From an uncultured Nioella sp. (GTDB lineage Bacteria > Pseudomonadota > Alphaproteobacteria > Rhodobacterales > Rhodobacteraceae): a stretch of DNA of 64,000 bases. Below, one piece after another: positions 16,108-23,907 of this stretch; within the stretch, counting starts at the first letter, position 1; every line of letters starts with the position of its first letter. Made by a program: the position numbers and the translations under genes. Below the pieces are notes generated by a model. The model was not told the origin of the DNA. It saw nothing but the letters and a program-made list of their open reading frames with translations, and ran no database searches. The stretch lies in assembly GCA_947495575.1 (NCBI GenBank), contig CANLZL010000005.1:168337-232336 (forward strand). The letters run 5' to 3'.

Positions 16108-17097
16108 TTAGCGAACTTTCAGGACAATCTTGCCGATATGAGTTGAGCTTTCCATATGCGCATGCGCGGCAGCAGCCTCACCCAACGCAAATTCCGAATC
16201 CATCACTGGTCCAATTCGGCCTGCGATCAGCAGGGGCCAGACCTTTTCCTCCAACTCCCGCGCGATCCGGGCTTTGGCCTCATCGCTTTGCGGTCGCAGG
16301 GTGGATCCGGTCAGAGTCAAACGGCGGGTCATCATTTGGGCAAAATTGATCTCGGCCTTGGGGCCTTGCAAAAACGCGATTTGAACCAGACGCCCGTCAT
16401 TGGCCAGAGATTTGATGTTTTTATAGATATACGTGCCCCCGACCATATCGAGGATCACATTGGCCCCGCCCTCAGAGCGCATCACCTCAACGAAGTCTTC
16501 TTCGCGGTAATTGATGGCCCGTTCGGCGCCCAACTCCACACATGCCGCACATTTCCCGGACGACCCGGCCGTCGCAAAGACGCGCGCCCCAAACTCTCGG
16601 GCCAATTGGATCGCGGTCGTGCCAATCCCGGACGAGCCGCCATGCACCAAAAATCGCTCCCCTGCGGTTAGCCCCCCTCGCATAAAGACGTTGGACCACA
16701 CGGTGAAATAGGTTTCGCACAACGCCGCTGCCTGATCCATCGGCATGCCGTCCGGCACTGGCAGGGCATGATCGGCGGCAGTCAGAACATATTCGGCATA
16801 TCCGCCACCGGGCAGCAGGGCTGTTACCTTGTCACCTACGGCCCACCTGCTGACGCCTGCGCCAACGGCGGCGATGGTCCCGGCGGCTTCCAACCCCGGC
16901 AGGGGAGAGGCATCAGCGGGTGGATTATACATACCGGCACGTTGCAATGCGTCTGGTCGGTTCACCCCGGCATAATCAACTGCGATCAGGATTTGCCCCG
17001 CGCCGGGCACGGGTACTGGCACCGTCACCGGGCGCAACACCTCTGGCCCTCCGGCCTCTGCAATTTCAACAGCGCGCATTTCAGAGGGCAAACTCAT
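16108..17097 (-). CDS. NAD(P)H-quinone oxidoreductase, PIG3-like
   Basis: A 329-residue zinc-independent medium-chain dehydrogenase/reductase of the QOR/PIG3 group. The N-terminal GroES-like part contains YAGVNRPDALQRAGMYNPP and PGLEAAGTIAAVG; the Rossmann part has HGGSSGIGTTAIQLA with the AxxGxxG-type NADPH loop and the later GGTYIYKNIKSLANDGRLVQI. Zinc ligands are absent. It reduces quinones or alkenals one electron pair at a time (family knowledge). It is followed by repeat copy 1 and lies 18 bases downstream of coq9 on the same strand. Confidence 0.9.
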   Translation of the reverse strand: MSLPSEMRAVEIAEAGGPEVLRPVTVPVPVPGAGQILIAVDYAGVNRPDALQRAGMYNPPADASPLPGLEAAGTIAAVGAGVSRWAVGDKVTALLPGGGYAEYVLTAADHALPVPDGMPMDQAAALCETYFTVWSNVFMRGGLTAGERFLVHGGSSGIGTTAIQLAREFGARVFATAGSSGKCAACVELGAERAINYREEDFVEVMRSEGGANVILDMVGGTYIYKNIKSLANDGRLVQIAFLQGPKAEINFAQMMTRRLTLTGSTLRPQSDEAKARIARELEEKVWPLLIAGRIGPVMDSEFALGEAAAAHAHMESSTHIGKIVLKVR

Positions 17098-17115
17098 ATC
17101 TGGAAGTCCTTTAGA

Positions 17116-17811
17116 TCAATTCCCGCGCGGGCCCTGACCCTGATGGCCGGGCATATCGCGCGGCGCAACCTTGGCAGGGGGTTTGATCTGGCTCAACAGC
17201 CAATTGGGCCCCGCCATAAGCGGAGAGAGGAGCTTATTGTCGCGCATCTGGGCTTTGAATTTCTCAAATCGCATGACGTCCTCGATCCGTCGATCAAGGA
17301 AGGCCCATGTGGCCTCATGTCCATCAGACTGGTCTCCAAGCCAATATAGCACAACCGAGCTGTAGACACCCGAAAGGGTCATGCGTTTGGTGTACCAGTT
17401 ATAGTCTTCACTGCTGTCGCCAATTGCGGTCCAGATCTTATCTGCCGTCTCCCACAGCGCCTTGGCCCCGTCGCCTGCATGCAGCGGCAAGGAAAACAGT
17501 GTTGTCCCGCGCCGAACGGCTTCTTTCTGCCCGGCCATCAATTCCAACCGAATGCGAATGGCCTGAGTGATCTTTTCACGGATCTTCATGCCATCCAGCG
17601 CACCGCCCTCAATTTCGGCAACCATCGCGTCATCGCCGCGCCGGTGAAAGGCAAGCGCCAGATCGACAGCGCCCCTGGGGAACAGGCCCCGCGCAACCGC
17701 CGGATCGGCCCCAACATCCTCAATCGATGCTTTCAAAGTGGCCTCGGACCAGCCGTCAAAAACGACATGCAACAGGGCCGCATCAAGGATTTCATCTTTC
17801 AGATCGGGCAT
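17116..17811 (-). CDS. coq9: COQ9 family ubiquinone biosynthesis protein
   Basis: A 231-residue homologue of COQ9, a lipid-binding protein of the TetR-like fold that assists COQ7 in ubiquinone synthesis. The N-terminal helical part has DEILDAALLHVVFDGWSEATLKASI and the COQ9 core contains YNWYTKRMTLSGVYSSVVLYWLGD, the most conserved family block, followed by FLDRRIEDVMRFEKFK. Found mostly in alphaproteobacteria and mitochondria. It probably forms an operon with the quinone oxidoreductase and diverges from rpsU. Confidence 0.93.
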   Translation of the reverse strand: MPDLKDEILDAALLHVVFDGWSEATLKASIEDVGADPAVARGLFPRGAVDLALAFHRRGDDAMVAEIEGGALDGMKIREKITQAIRIRLELMAGQKEAVRRGTTLFSLPLHAGDGAKALWETADKIWTAIGDSSEDYNWYTKRMTLSGVYSSVVLYWLGDQSDGHEATWAFLDRRIEDVMRFEKFKAQMRDNKLLSPLMAGPNWLLSQIKPPAKVAPRDMPGHQGQGPRGN

Positions 17812-17913
17812 GGCAAAGCCTCCGGTTTTAGGGACAGGCGCGTACTAGACATATAGGGGACCCTTTGCTATACGGCCACCTCCTGCAAATTCTTGCAACT
17901 CAAACTTAGAAAG

Positions 17914-17927
17914 GTGGTGAAAACCAC
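17914..17927 (+). promoter_or_regulatory. Hairpin over the rpsU ribosome binding site
   Basis: GTGGT-GAAA-ACCAC is a perfect five-base stem with a GNRA tetraloop ending directly before the ATG at 17928. It includes part of the ribosome binding site AAGGTGG (17911-17917). It could limit translation or act as a binding site for autoregulation by S21; this is inference from position. Confidence 0.55.
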
Positions 17928-18134
17928 ATGCAGGTTAGCGTTCGTGACAACAATGTCGATCAGGCACTCCGTGCTCTGAAGAAAAAGCTGCAGCGTGAAG
18001 GCGTTTTTCGCGAAATGAAGCTCAAGCAACATTTCGAAAAACCGTCCGAGAAAAAAGCGCGCGAGAAGGCCGAAGCAATTCGCCGTGCTCGTAAACTGGC
18101 TCGGAAAAAAGCGCAGCGCGAGGGGATGCTCTAA
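17928..18134 (+). CDS. rpsU: 30S ribosomal protein S21
   Basis: A 68-residue, very basic ribosomal protein: [20 protein letters not shown] is the typical start, followed by [20 protein letters not shown] and a Lys/Arg-rich tail. S21 binds near the anti-Shine-Dalgarno end of 16S rRNA and helps initiation. Length matches alphaproteobacterial S21. The ribosome binding site lies in a small hairpin. A strong intrinsic terminator follows, so it is monocistronic. Confidence 0.97.
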   Translation: MQVSVRDNNVDQALRALKKKLQREGVFREMKLKQHFEKPSEKKAREKAEAIRRARKLARKKAQREGML

Positions 18135-18190
18135 GCAACCCTCAAGCTTAGCGAACTTTGGCGGGCGACCGTCGAAAAAACGCCCCCGTG

Positions 18191-18216
18191 CCCCCGGCCC
18201 GGGGGTTTGTTTTTTT
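18191..18216 (+). terminator. Intrinsic terminator of rpsU
   Basis: Stem CCCCCG / CGGGGG (18191-18196 and 18200-18205) with a GCC loop is followed by TTTGTTTTTTT. It starts 56 bases after the rpsU stop. Confidence 0.9.
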
Positions 18217-18343
18217 GGCAGGTCCGTTTGCGGTATCTTCGCCTTTTCCTGGCGAACCTTGTCAAAAATTGCCTTTGGGCGCACAATCGAGTTTGGGGAT
18301 CCTACCGTATGATGCGGGCCAATTGGCCGCGATTGGAGGGAAA

Positions 18344-19006
18344 ATGCACCGCATAATTCGGGTGATATTGCTTGTTTCCTTGGGAATGACGATGGGCGCT
18401 GTCGCCTTTGCGCAATCGACATCCCCGGCCTGTCGACCACAGGTTCTAGACCGCACAACCGTCCCATGGGAACCCGAGCCACCTACCCCGGGAACATCGC
18501 GTCGATTGACCCAATGTTGCGACACAGACGGCGGCGATCCGATAACCTCTGGAACTCTCTACCTTCAAATAGGTTTTGTCCCGGATAACTCAACCATATC
18601 ATCTGTCGAGTGCCGTCGATTTTATCGCCAAACCATTATTGCGGAGGACCTTGGCGGACCGGTTGGCCCAACTGACGGCAATTGGCAATACTATATCAGC
18701 AATCTCATTTCCTGGTCCAATGCCAATCGCGCAGAAGGATGGGCCGTTTCTGTTCTAGGCCCCGAAAATGGAACCCTCAACAGTCGCCAGCTGATCGAAT
18801 TCGCCTGCGGAAATGACGGGTCGGTGCAGGCAGCGTTGGTCGAATGCCCCTGTGGTGTCACGGGGAATGTCTGCAACTTGACCGGTCGCGAACTGAACGT
18901 GCCGGTGCCCACGACAGTTCCGATCCCGGGTGGTGTTCGTCACGTCCCACCGCCAGTCGCCATCAATCAGGGCGTGGGCGGGCTACCGCCACTACAGCAA
19001 CGATAG
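18344..19006 (+). CDS. Hypothetical secreted cysteine-rich protein
   Basis: A 220-residue protein I do not recognise. A signal peptide (MHRIIRVILLVSLGMTMGAVAFA) precedes a mature part with eight cysteines (an adjacent CC pair, CPC and single Cys), an even number compatible with four disulfides. The C-terminal 40 residues are Pro/Gly/Val-rich and probably unstructured. GGAGGG supports ATG 18344. It is followed 72 bases later by another unknown gene on the same strand. Cell-surface or periplasmic location is likely. Confidence 0.6.
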   Translation: MHRIIRVILLVSLGMTMGAVAFAQSTSPACRPQVLDRTTVPWEPEPPTPGTSRRLTQCCDTDGGDPITSGTLYLQIGFVPDNSTISSVECRRFYRQTIIAEDLGGPVGPTDGNWQYYISNLISWSNANRAEGWAVSVLGPENGTLNSRQLIEFACGNDGSVQAALVECPCGVTGNVCNLTGRELNVPVPTTVPIPGGVRHVPPPVAINQGVGGLPPLQQR

Positions 19007-19078
19007 CCATCTACTCCGACGAAGTCGGCGATATCGGCGATCTTTGCCTGAGAACCGTATCTCAGATATTCTCAGTCA

Positions 19079-19681
19079 ATGGATAATGGTCTTTACGAAT
19101 CCTTCAAAAGACTTGAGGCGCAGGGCCTGAAGAAACCCGCCACAGCAGCGCTGGCGGATTTCATCGCGTCTTTTCAGTCCAAGGCGGAAATACGCGAATG
19201 GGTTGCAGACCACCTGCCGGAACTTGCCCCGACTCGTCGCAGCCGGATACGCCACGAAATTTATACATATCTGGTGTTTCCAATTCTCTGGGATGGATTT
19301 TTGGCGAATGATCCCATGGCATTCTATTGGCTGGGAATGGCGGATCAAAACCTTTACGCCCTCTATGGGCGAGAACTGGATTGGGATGACAGGCTGGGAC
19401 GGCGTGATGACAGGCAGTTCTTTGCAGATGCCCATAGCTTGGCACCGGATAATGCACAAATCTCGCAGGCCTATCTGGAAAGCCTGATCGACTGCTTTGG
19501 CTATCTTGATCACGAATGGCCGTCGGGCATTCTGTTCAGCGTGGCTGACAATGACCACCTTGTCGTTTTGGATCAAATTTCAACAGCGCGCCGTTTGGAT
19601 CCCGCGGGCCGGTTTACAGTACGGCTCGACCAATTCGAGGCGCGTGTCCGAGCCTATGTCCGTCAAGTCCAAGAACCGTGA
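19079..19681 (+). CDS. Hypothetical protein
   Basis: A 200-residue soluble protein without signal peptide or membrane segment, not recognised. It is helical and aromatic-rich, with RRSRIRHEIYTYLVFPILWDGF and DPMAFYWLGMADQNLYALYG in the middle and a sequence resembling a tetratricopeptide-like helix pair near DAHSLAPDNAQISQAYLESL. No ribosome binding site is seen before ATG 19079. Codon usage resembles flanking genes. It ends at a hairpin that acts as terminator for the gene on the opposite strand. Confidence 0.6.
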   Translation: MDNGLYESFKRLEAQGLKKPATAALADFIASFQSKAEIREWVADHLPELAPTRRSRIRHEIYTYLVFPILWDGFLANDPMAFYWLGMADQNLYALYGRELDWDDRLGRRDDRQFFADAHSLAPDNAQISQAYLESLIDCFGYLDHEWPSGILFSVADNDHLVVLDQISTARRLDPAGRFTVRLDQFEARVRAYVRQVQEP

Positions 19682-19713
19682 AAAAGAAAACGCCCTGCGA
19701 TCAGGCAAGGCGT
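19681..19713 (-). terminator. Intrinsic terminator of the lipoprotein gene
   Basis: On the minus strand ACGCCTTGC - CTGATC - GCAGGGCGT forms a nine-base stem (one G-U pair) followed by TTTTCTTTTT. It lies 22 bases after the lipoprotein stop codon and overlaps the stop of the convergent gene. Confidence 0.88.
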
Positions 19714-19734
19714 CCTTTGACATGGGTAAAGTAT

Positions 19735-20376
19735 TTATTGTCCCAAAATCTCTGCTGCTGCCGCATTGTTTGCCGCTTCGCGAGCCTGGCGGGCCAAGAT
19801 CTCTAAATTATTGTCTGAATCATCATCATAGACACGCGACGTCTGGACACCGGGGATCGATGCAAAAGACTCCATCGTGCGATTTGGGAAATAAGACGGT
19901 TGGATATGCTCCCAACCCTGTACTTGCCCCAGTATTCGGCTGATCGACAGGGAACATTGCGCTTTGGGAACTGCGCCATTGGTCAACACAGCCTGGCTTA
20001 ACTGAGCGGCAACTGCGGGGCTAATTTCCAGTTCTTGCACGACGACATGGTACGTCTCGCGCGCGTGGTAATCCATGTAGAAGTCGAACAGCTGCGGCCC
20101 CATACCAAAGAACACATCGTTGCGTTCGGGCGCGTTGGGGTGGTGCCATGTACCTGCCGGATCAAAGAGCAAGCGCTGCTCGCCATCAATCATTAGGGCC
20201 GAATGCCCGCCTGAACCTGATCGGTTGTTGATCATCGTCAAAAGCGTCACGGTTGGCCCACCGGGCGCAACATATCTGGCACGCGCAACGGCCTCATCTG
20301 GTGCCCAAATTGGCTCCGCCCCGCAGGCGGCCAGTCCAAGAACCAGCCCAAGGGCCATTATCGCGCGCCGGAACAT
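19735..20376 (-). CDS. Putative lipoprotein with papain-like His/Cys pattern
   Basis: A 213-residue lipoprotein: the signal sequence ends in the lipobox LAAC, so Cys about 18 should be lipidated. The mature part has a conserved-looking GGHSALMI (His) and, about 90 residues later, PKAQCSLSISRIL (Cys). His-before-Cys order and spacing recall circularly permuted NlpC/P60 or DUF4105-like papain-fold enzymes, but this is inference and no family was firmly recognised. Its ATG overlaps the stop of the oxidase subunit IV gene (TGATG), so the two are translationally coupled. Confidence 0.65.
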   Translation of the reverse strand: MFRRAIMALGLVLGLAACGAEPIWAPDEAVARARYVAPGGPTVTLLTMINNRSGSGGHSALMIDGEQRLLFDPAGTWHHPNAPERNDVFFGMGPQLFDFYMDYHARETYHVVVQELEISPAVAAQLSQAVLTNGAVPKAQCSLSISRILGQVQGWEHIQPSYFPNRTMESFASIPGVQTSRVYDDDSDNNLEILARQAREAANNAAAAEILGQ

Positions 20377-20516
20377 CACCGGAAGAACAACGCGAGAATA
20401 ACAACCACCACAAGGCAGGCGATGATCGAGTTGGTCAGGAACTTGACGAAGCCGTCGAAAGTGTTCTGCTGGTCGGTGATTTCCATTTCACCATGTTTAT
20501 GCGCGTTATCAGCCAT
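20376..20516 (-). CDS. aa3-type cytochrome c oxidase subunit IV
   Basis: A 46-residue protein. It starts MADNAHKHGEMEITDQQNTF and continues DGFVKFLTNSI into one C-terminal membrane helix (about 29-46). This matches the small bacterial aa3 oxidase subunit IV of Rhodobacter and Paracoccus, a single helix packed on subunits I and III. The other oxidase genes are not in this window. A GTGACA/TATTTC pair upstream on the minus strand may be its promoter. It overlaps the downstream lipoprotein start by one base. Confidence 0.88.
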   Translation of the reverse strand: MADNAHKHGEMEITDQQNTFDGFVKFLTNSIIACLVVVVILALFFR

Positions 20517-20593
20517 TCTTATTGGTCCGTTCTGTCACGTTGCGTTGCCCTTGAAATATCCGATTCCAAGGGCAGTGTCACGGGTTGCAAAGC

Positions 20594-20613
20594 GCCGCAG
20601 GTCAGCCTGCGGC
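20594..20613 (-). terminator. Terminator hairpin spanning the DUF6173 stop codon
   Basis: On the minus strand GCCGCAGG-CTGA-CCTGCGGC is a perfect eight-base stem whose loop contains the TGA stop codon of the DUF6173 gene. Only a short TTT follows, so it may be a weak terminator. Confidence 0.6.
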
Positions 20614-21075
20614 ATCCTCGCCACCCAGATCCGCCGCCAAGCGGAACCCGATGCGGTTCGCGGGCTGGTCCGGCACCTGCTTTGGCAGGGCCCTAAGTGT
20701 CACTGTCAATTGGCTGACATGCTGGATCAGCTGGCTTTTTGTGCCGGACTGGTCAGCGCCGTAAAAGGTCAGAATATCTGGGGCAAAGAACCCCATCCCT
20801 TCGATCCGCATGACGCCGGCATCTGATCCGGTAAATCCCATCGCGATCTCATGTTCGGCGTCCAGGCTTTCCTCGAAATTCTTGATATAGAGAATAATCC
20901 GCTCATAAGCCCATTCGGCCGGGGACTTATCGGCAACGGGCTTTTTGGCGACGCTTTGCGGCAATGGCACCTGCTCTGGTGTTGGCGGTGTGCAGGGGTC
21001 GCAATGCACCGCATGGGCATCCGGCAGCGCCGCCGCCTCCATCGCTTCGGCTGAGGTTAGTATTTCGTCTGCCAC
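20602..21075 (-). CDS. DUF6173 family protein
   Basis: A 157-residue protein of a Rhodobacteraceae-enriched family. After a variable, acidic, Pro-rich N-terminus, the conserved core runs AYERIILYIKNFEESLDAEHEIAMGFTGSDAGVMRIEGMGFFAPDILTFYG and ends with QLIQHVSQLTVTLRALPK...RIGFRLA. Function unknown. The start is GTG with a strong GGAGGA that lies within the last codons of the MBL-hydrolase gene; only one base separates the two genes. The stop codon sits in a hairpin loop. Confidence 0.75.
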   Translation of the reverse strand: MADEILTSAEAMEAAALPDAHAVHCDPCTPPTPEQVPLPQSVAKKPVADKSPAEWAYERIILYIKNFEESLDAEHEIAMGFTGSDAGVMRIEGMGFFAPDILTFYGADQSGTKSQLIQHVSQLTVTLRALPKQVPDQPANRIGFRLAADLGGEDAAG

Positions 21076-21076
21076 G

Positions 21077-22102
21077 TTATCCTCCCGCTAGGCGCCACTC
21101 CCATGCGCCATCGGAACGTTTGTCGCGTGTCGCTTCTCCAAGGGCAAGCAAATGGTTCAGATGCGCCACAGATTCGACAAGGGCCAGCCCATAGGCACCC
21201 CCTTCGATCTGCCTTTTGAACAAGGGCAAAAAGCAATCAGAGGCAATTCGCGGCTCTTTCAAATGTTCACGCAGACGTGACAGCGCGCCATGGTGGTTGT
21301 CGATCAGCTGCACCATGCGATCCGGCAATCCGGTGAAGGGCAGCTTGTGCCCCGGCAACACCAATTGATCCGCCCGGGCGTAACGCGCCAGATGCCCACA
21401 GCTTTCGATCCAGTCGGTGACAGGATCTGCCATCGGCTCGGTCGCGTAGACCCCCAGATTGGGCGAGATCGAGGGCAGCAATTGATCACCGCCCAAAACG
21501 AGCGGCGCGTCCCGGCACCACAGCGTCGCGTGCTCCGGGGCATGGCCATGGCCAATGCGGACATCCCAATCGCGCCCGCCGATCGTCAGCACATCCCCCT
21601 CGCGCATTCGACTATAGCCAAGCGGCAAGGGGTGAACCACATCGGCAAAGTTAAAGGGCCGCTCGTTGCAGCGTTGCTCAAGAACCGCCGGGTCCATCCC
21701 GGCACCGCGCCAGAAATCGACCGTTTCCTTGGTCGGGCGGTCCTGCTCATCCAATGTCAGCATCCGTGCCATCAACCATGACGTGCGGGTCATGATCAGC
21801 TCAGCACCCATTTCCATGAACCAACCGGCCAAGCCAACGTGATCAGGGTGGTGATGTGTGACGATCAGTTTAGTGACAGGCAATCCGCCAAGCGGCCCAT
21901 CCAACAGATCCTGCCAGATGGCGCGCCCTTTACGGCTGTCAAAACCGGTATCAACGATGCACCAGCCTTCACCATCCCTTAGGGCATAGATATTCACATG
22001 ATCCAACGCCATTGGCAGCGGCAGGCGCATCCAAAGCACATCCTCGGCCACCTCGATGGCCTCACCACGTGCAGGCGGTGTTTCGAAAGGGTAGCGGATC
22101 AC
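21077..22102 (-). CDS. MBL-fold metallo-hydrolase
   Basis: A 341-residue metallo-beta-lactamase-fold protein. The zinc motif THHHPDHVGLAGW is present, with a further His in GHAPEH and Asp in GGDQLLPSISP. The opening RLPLPMALDHVNIYALRDGEGWCIVDTG is typical of thioesterase- or glyoxalase-like members. Acyl-thioester hydrolysis would fit its partner, an acyl-CoA dehydrogenase, but that is inference. The start is a GTG overlapping the dehydrogenase stop (GTGA), so the two are coupled. Confidence 0.88.
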   Translation of the reverse strand: MIRYPFETPPARGEAIEVAEDVLWMRLPLPMALDHVNIYALRDGEGWCIVDTGFDSRKGRAIWQDLLDGPLGGLPVTKLIVTHHHPDHVGLAGWFMEMGAELIMTRTSWLMARMLTLDEQDRPTKETVDFWRGAGMDPAVLEQRCNERPFNFADVVHPLPLGYSRMREGDVLTIGGRDWDVRIGHGHAPEHATLWCRDAPLVLGGDQLLPSISPNLGVYATEPMADPVTDWIESCGHLARYARADQLVLPGHKLPFTGLPDRMVQLIDNHHGALSRLREHLKEPRIASDCFLPLFKRQIEGGAYGLALVESVAHLNHLLALGEATRDKRSDGAWEWRLAGG

Positions 22103-23802
22103 GCTGAAAGCTCTTCCGCGCTGAGAGCATAAAGGTCTTCCGCGCCCAGAACGGCAGCTAACAGATGCGCCTCTGCCTCAGGCAACAAACGCGCAAGAAA
22201 GAACCGGGCCAGTTTGGTGCGTGGGCCACTTCCGCCCTCTGCCAGGGCGGCCTTGAGGTGATAATGCCCTCCCAGAACCCGGGCCACGCCCACCAAGTAC
22301 GGCATGGCACCTGCAAAGCGGTCGTTGAGACCCAATGCCACCAGTTTCTTGGTTGCAGTGCGAAGCTTGTTGGCCGCTTTGACAACAGGTTCGCCCAACG
22401 GCCCCGCATTGGCTGCGACCGCATCAATTTCATCCAACATTGCGAACATCGCGGCTCCACCGTCCATCATCTTGCGTGCCACAAGATCCATCGCCTGAAT
22501 GCCATTGGTACCCTCGTAAATCGCCGTCACCCGCACATCGCGCAGATACTGCGCCGCACCGGTTTCCTCGATGAATCCCATACCGCCATGCACCTGAATA
22601 CCCATCTGCGCGACGTTGATCCCGGTCTCGGTGCCGTAAGCTTTGGTGACAGGTGTCAGCAATGCAGCCCGCGCGGACCATTCAGCGTCACCTGTTGCGC
22701 GGGCCAAGTCGATTGATACAGCGTTGTCCAGCGCAATGGCGCGTGCGGCAAAGACCTCGGCCTTCATCTGCATCAGCATCCGGCGCACATCGGCATGATC
22801 TGCGATTGTGCCCGTGCCGCCCTCAACCGGGCTGTGCCCCTGTTTACGATCCAACGCATAGGCCAGTGCATGTTGATAGGCAGCCTCTGCCTGACAGAGA
22901 CCCTGAACGCCAACGCCAAGCCGGGCGTTGTTCATCATCGTGAACATCGCGGCCATGCCGCCATTTGGCTTGCCGACCATCCAACCGGTGGCTCCGTTAT
23001 ATTCCATGACTGCCGTGGGTGAGCCATGCAGACCCATTTTATGTTCAAGGCTGACCACTTTCAGGCTGTTGCGCTTGCCTGGGTTTCCGTCCGCGTCAGG
23101 AATAAATTTCGGCACCAGGAAAAGGCTGATCCCCTTGGTCCCCGGAACGCCATCAGGAAGGCGCGCCAGGACCAGATGACAAACATTTCCGGTGAAGTCA
23201 TTGTCACCCCAGCTGATAAAAATCTTCTGACCGGAAATGGCATAGCTGCCATCGCCATTATCCTCGGCCTTACTGCGCAAGGCTCCGACATCTGATCCTG
23301 CCTGAGGCTCGGTCAAATTCATTGTCCCGCACCATTCGCCTGAAATAAGCTTCGGCAGGTAAGTGGCCTTTAACTCATCGCTGGCGTGATGCTCCAAGGC
23401 CTCGATCTGACCCTGAGACATCAAGGGGTTCAGTTGCAGCGACAGGCAGGCCGAGCCAATCATTTCATTCACGGCCGTTGTCACGGTCATCGGCAGTCCC
23501 AGACCGCCATGTTCAGGATCGGCCGCCATGCCGATATATCCGCCCTCTGCAATCGCCCGATATCCATCGCCAAACCCGGGCGACGTGCGCACCACCCCGT
23601 TTTCCAAAACCGCACCTTCAAGGTCGCCGCCCCGGTTCAAAGGCGCCAGTACCGCTTCGCTCATCTTGCCCGCTTCGGTCAGAACCGCGCTCACCATATC
23701 GGGGCTGGCCTCCTCAAAGAGTGCGGTCTCAGCAACTCGGCCAAAACCGACAATATGATCCATCAGGAACGTGAATTCCGACACAGGCGCGGTATATGGC
23801 AT
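22099..23802 (-). CDS. Acyl-CoA dehydrogenase, DmdC-like
   Basis: A 567-residue flavoprotein of the long acyl-CoA dehydrogenase group with an extra C-terminal domain. It shows the NLTEPQAGSDVGALRSKAE signature, the FAD-binding FISWGDNDFT region, and GIQVHGGMGFIEETGAAQYLRDVRVTAIYEGTNGIQAMDL. The start MPYTAPVSEFTFLM and overall length match DmdC (3-methylthiopropanoyl-CoA dehydrogenase) and its roseobacter paralogues. True substrate (methylthiopropanoyl-CoA or a fatty acyl-CoA) cannot be decided. AAGGAGGAG precedes the ATG. Confidence 0.9.
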   Translation of the reverse strand: MPYTAPVSEFTFLMDHIVGFGRVAETALFEEASPDMVSAVLTEAGKMSEAVLAPLNRGGDLEGAVLENGVVRTSPGFGDGYRAIAEGGYIGMAADPEHGGLGLPMTVTTAVNEMIGSACLSLQLNPLMSQGQIEALEHHASDELKATYLPKLISGEWCGTMNLTEPQAGSDVGALRSKAEDNGDGSYAISGQKIFISWGDNDFTGNVCHLVLARLPDGVPGTKGISLFLVPKFIPDADGNPGKRNSLKVVSLEHKMGLHGSPTAVMEYNGATGWMVGKPNGGMAAMFTMMNNARLGVGVQGLCQAEAAYQHALAYALDRKQGHSPVEGGTGTIADHADVRRMLMQMKAEVFAARAIALDNAVSIDLARATGDAEWSARAALLTPVTKAYGTETGINVAQMGIQVHGGMGFIEETGAAQYLRDVRVTAIYEGTNGIQAMDLVARKMMDGGAAMFAMLDEIDAVAANAGPLGEPVVKAANKLRTATKKLVALGLNDRFAGAMPYLVGVARVLGGHYHLKAALAEGGSGPRTKLARFFLARLLPEAEAHLLAAVLGAEDLYALSAEELSA

Positions 23803-23907
23803 AAGGTCTCCTCCTTGGCAGGGCCGCTTTTGCGCGGTAAGGCCCAGAACTAGATTAGCAGTTATTGGCCAGACCCGGCCCCGATCAACCCAAACGTAAC
23901 GTCGCCC

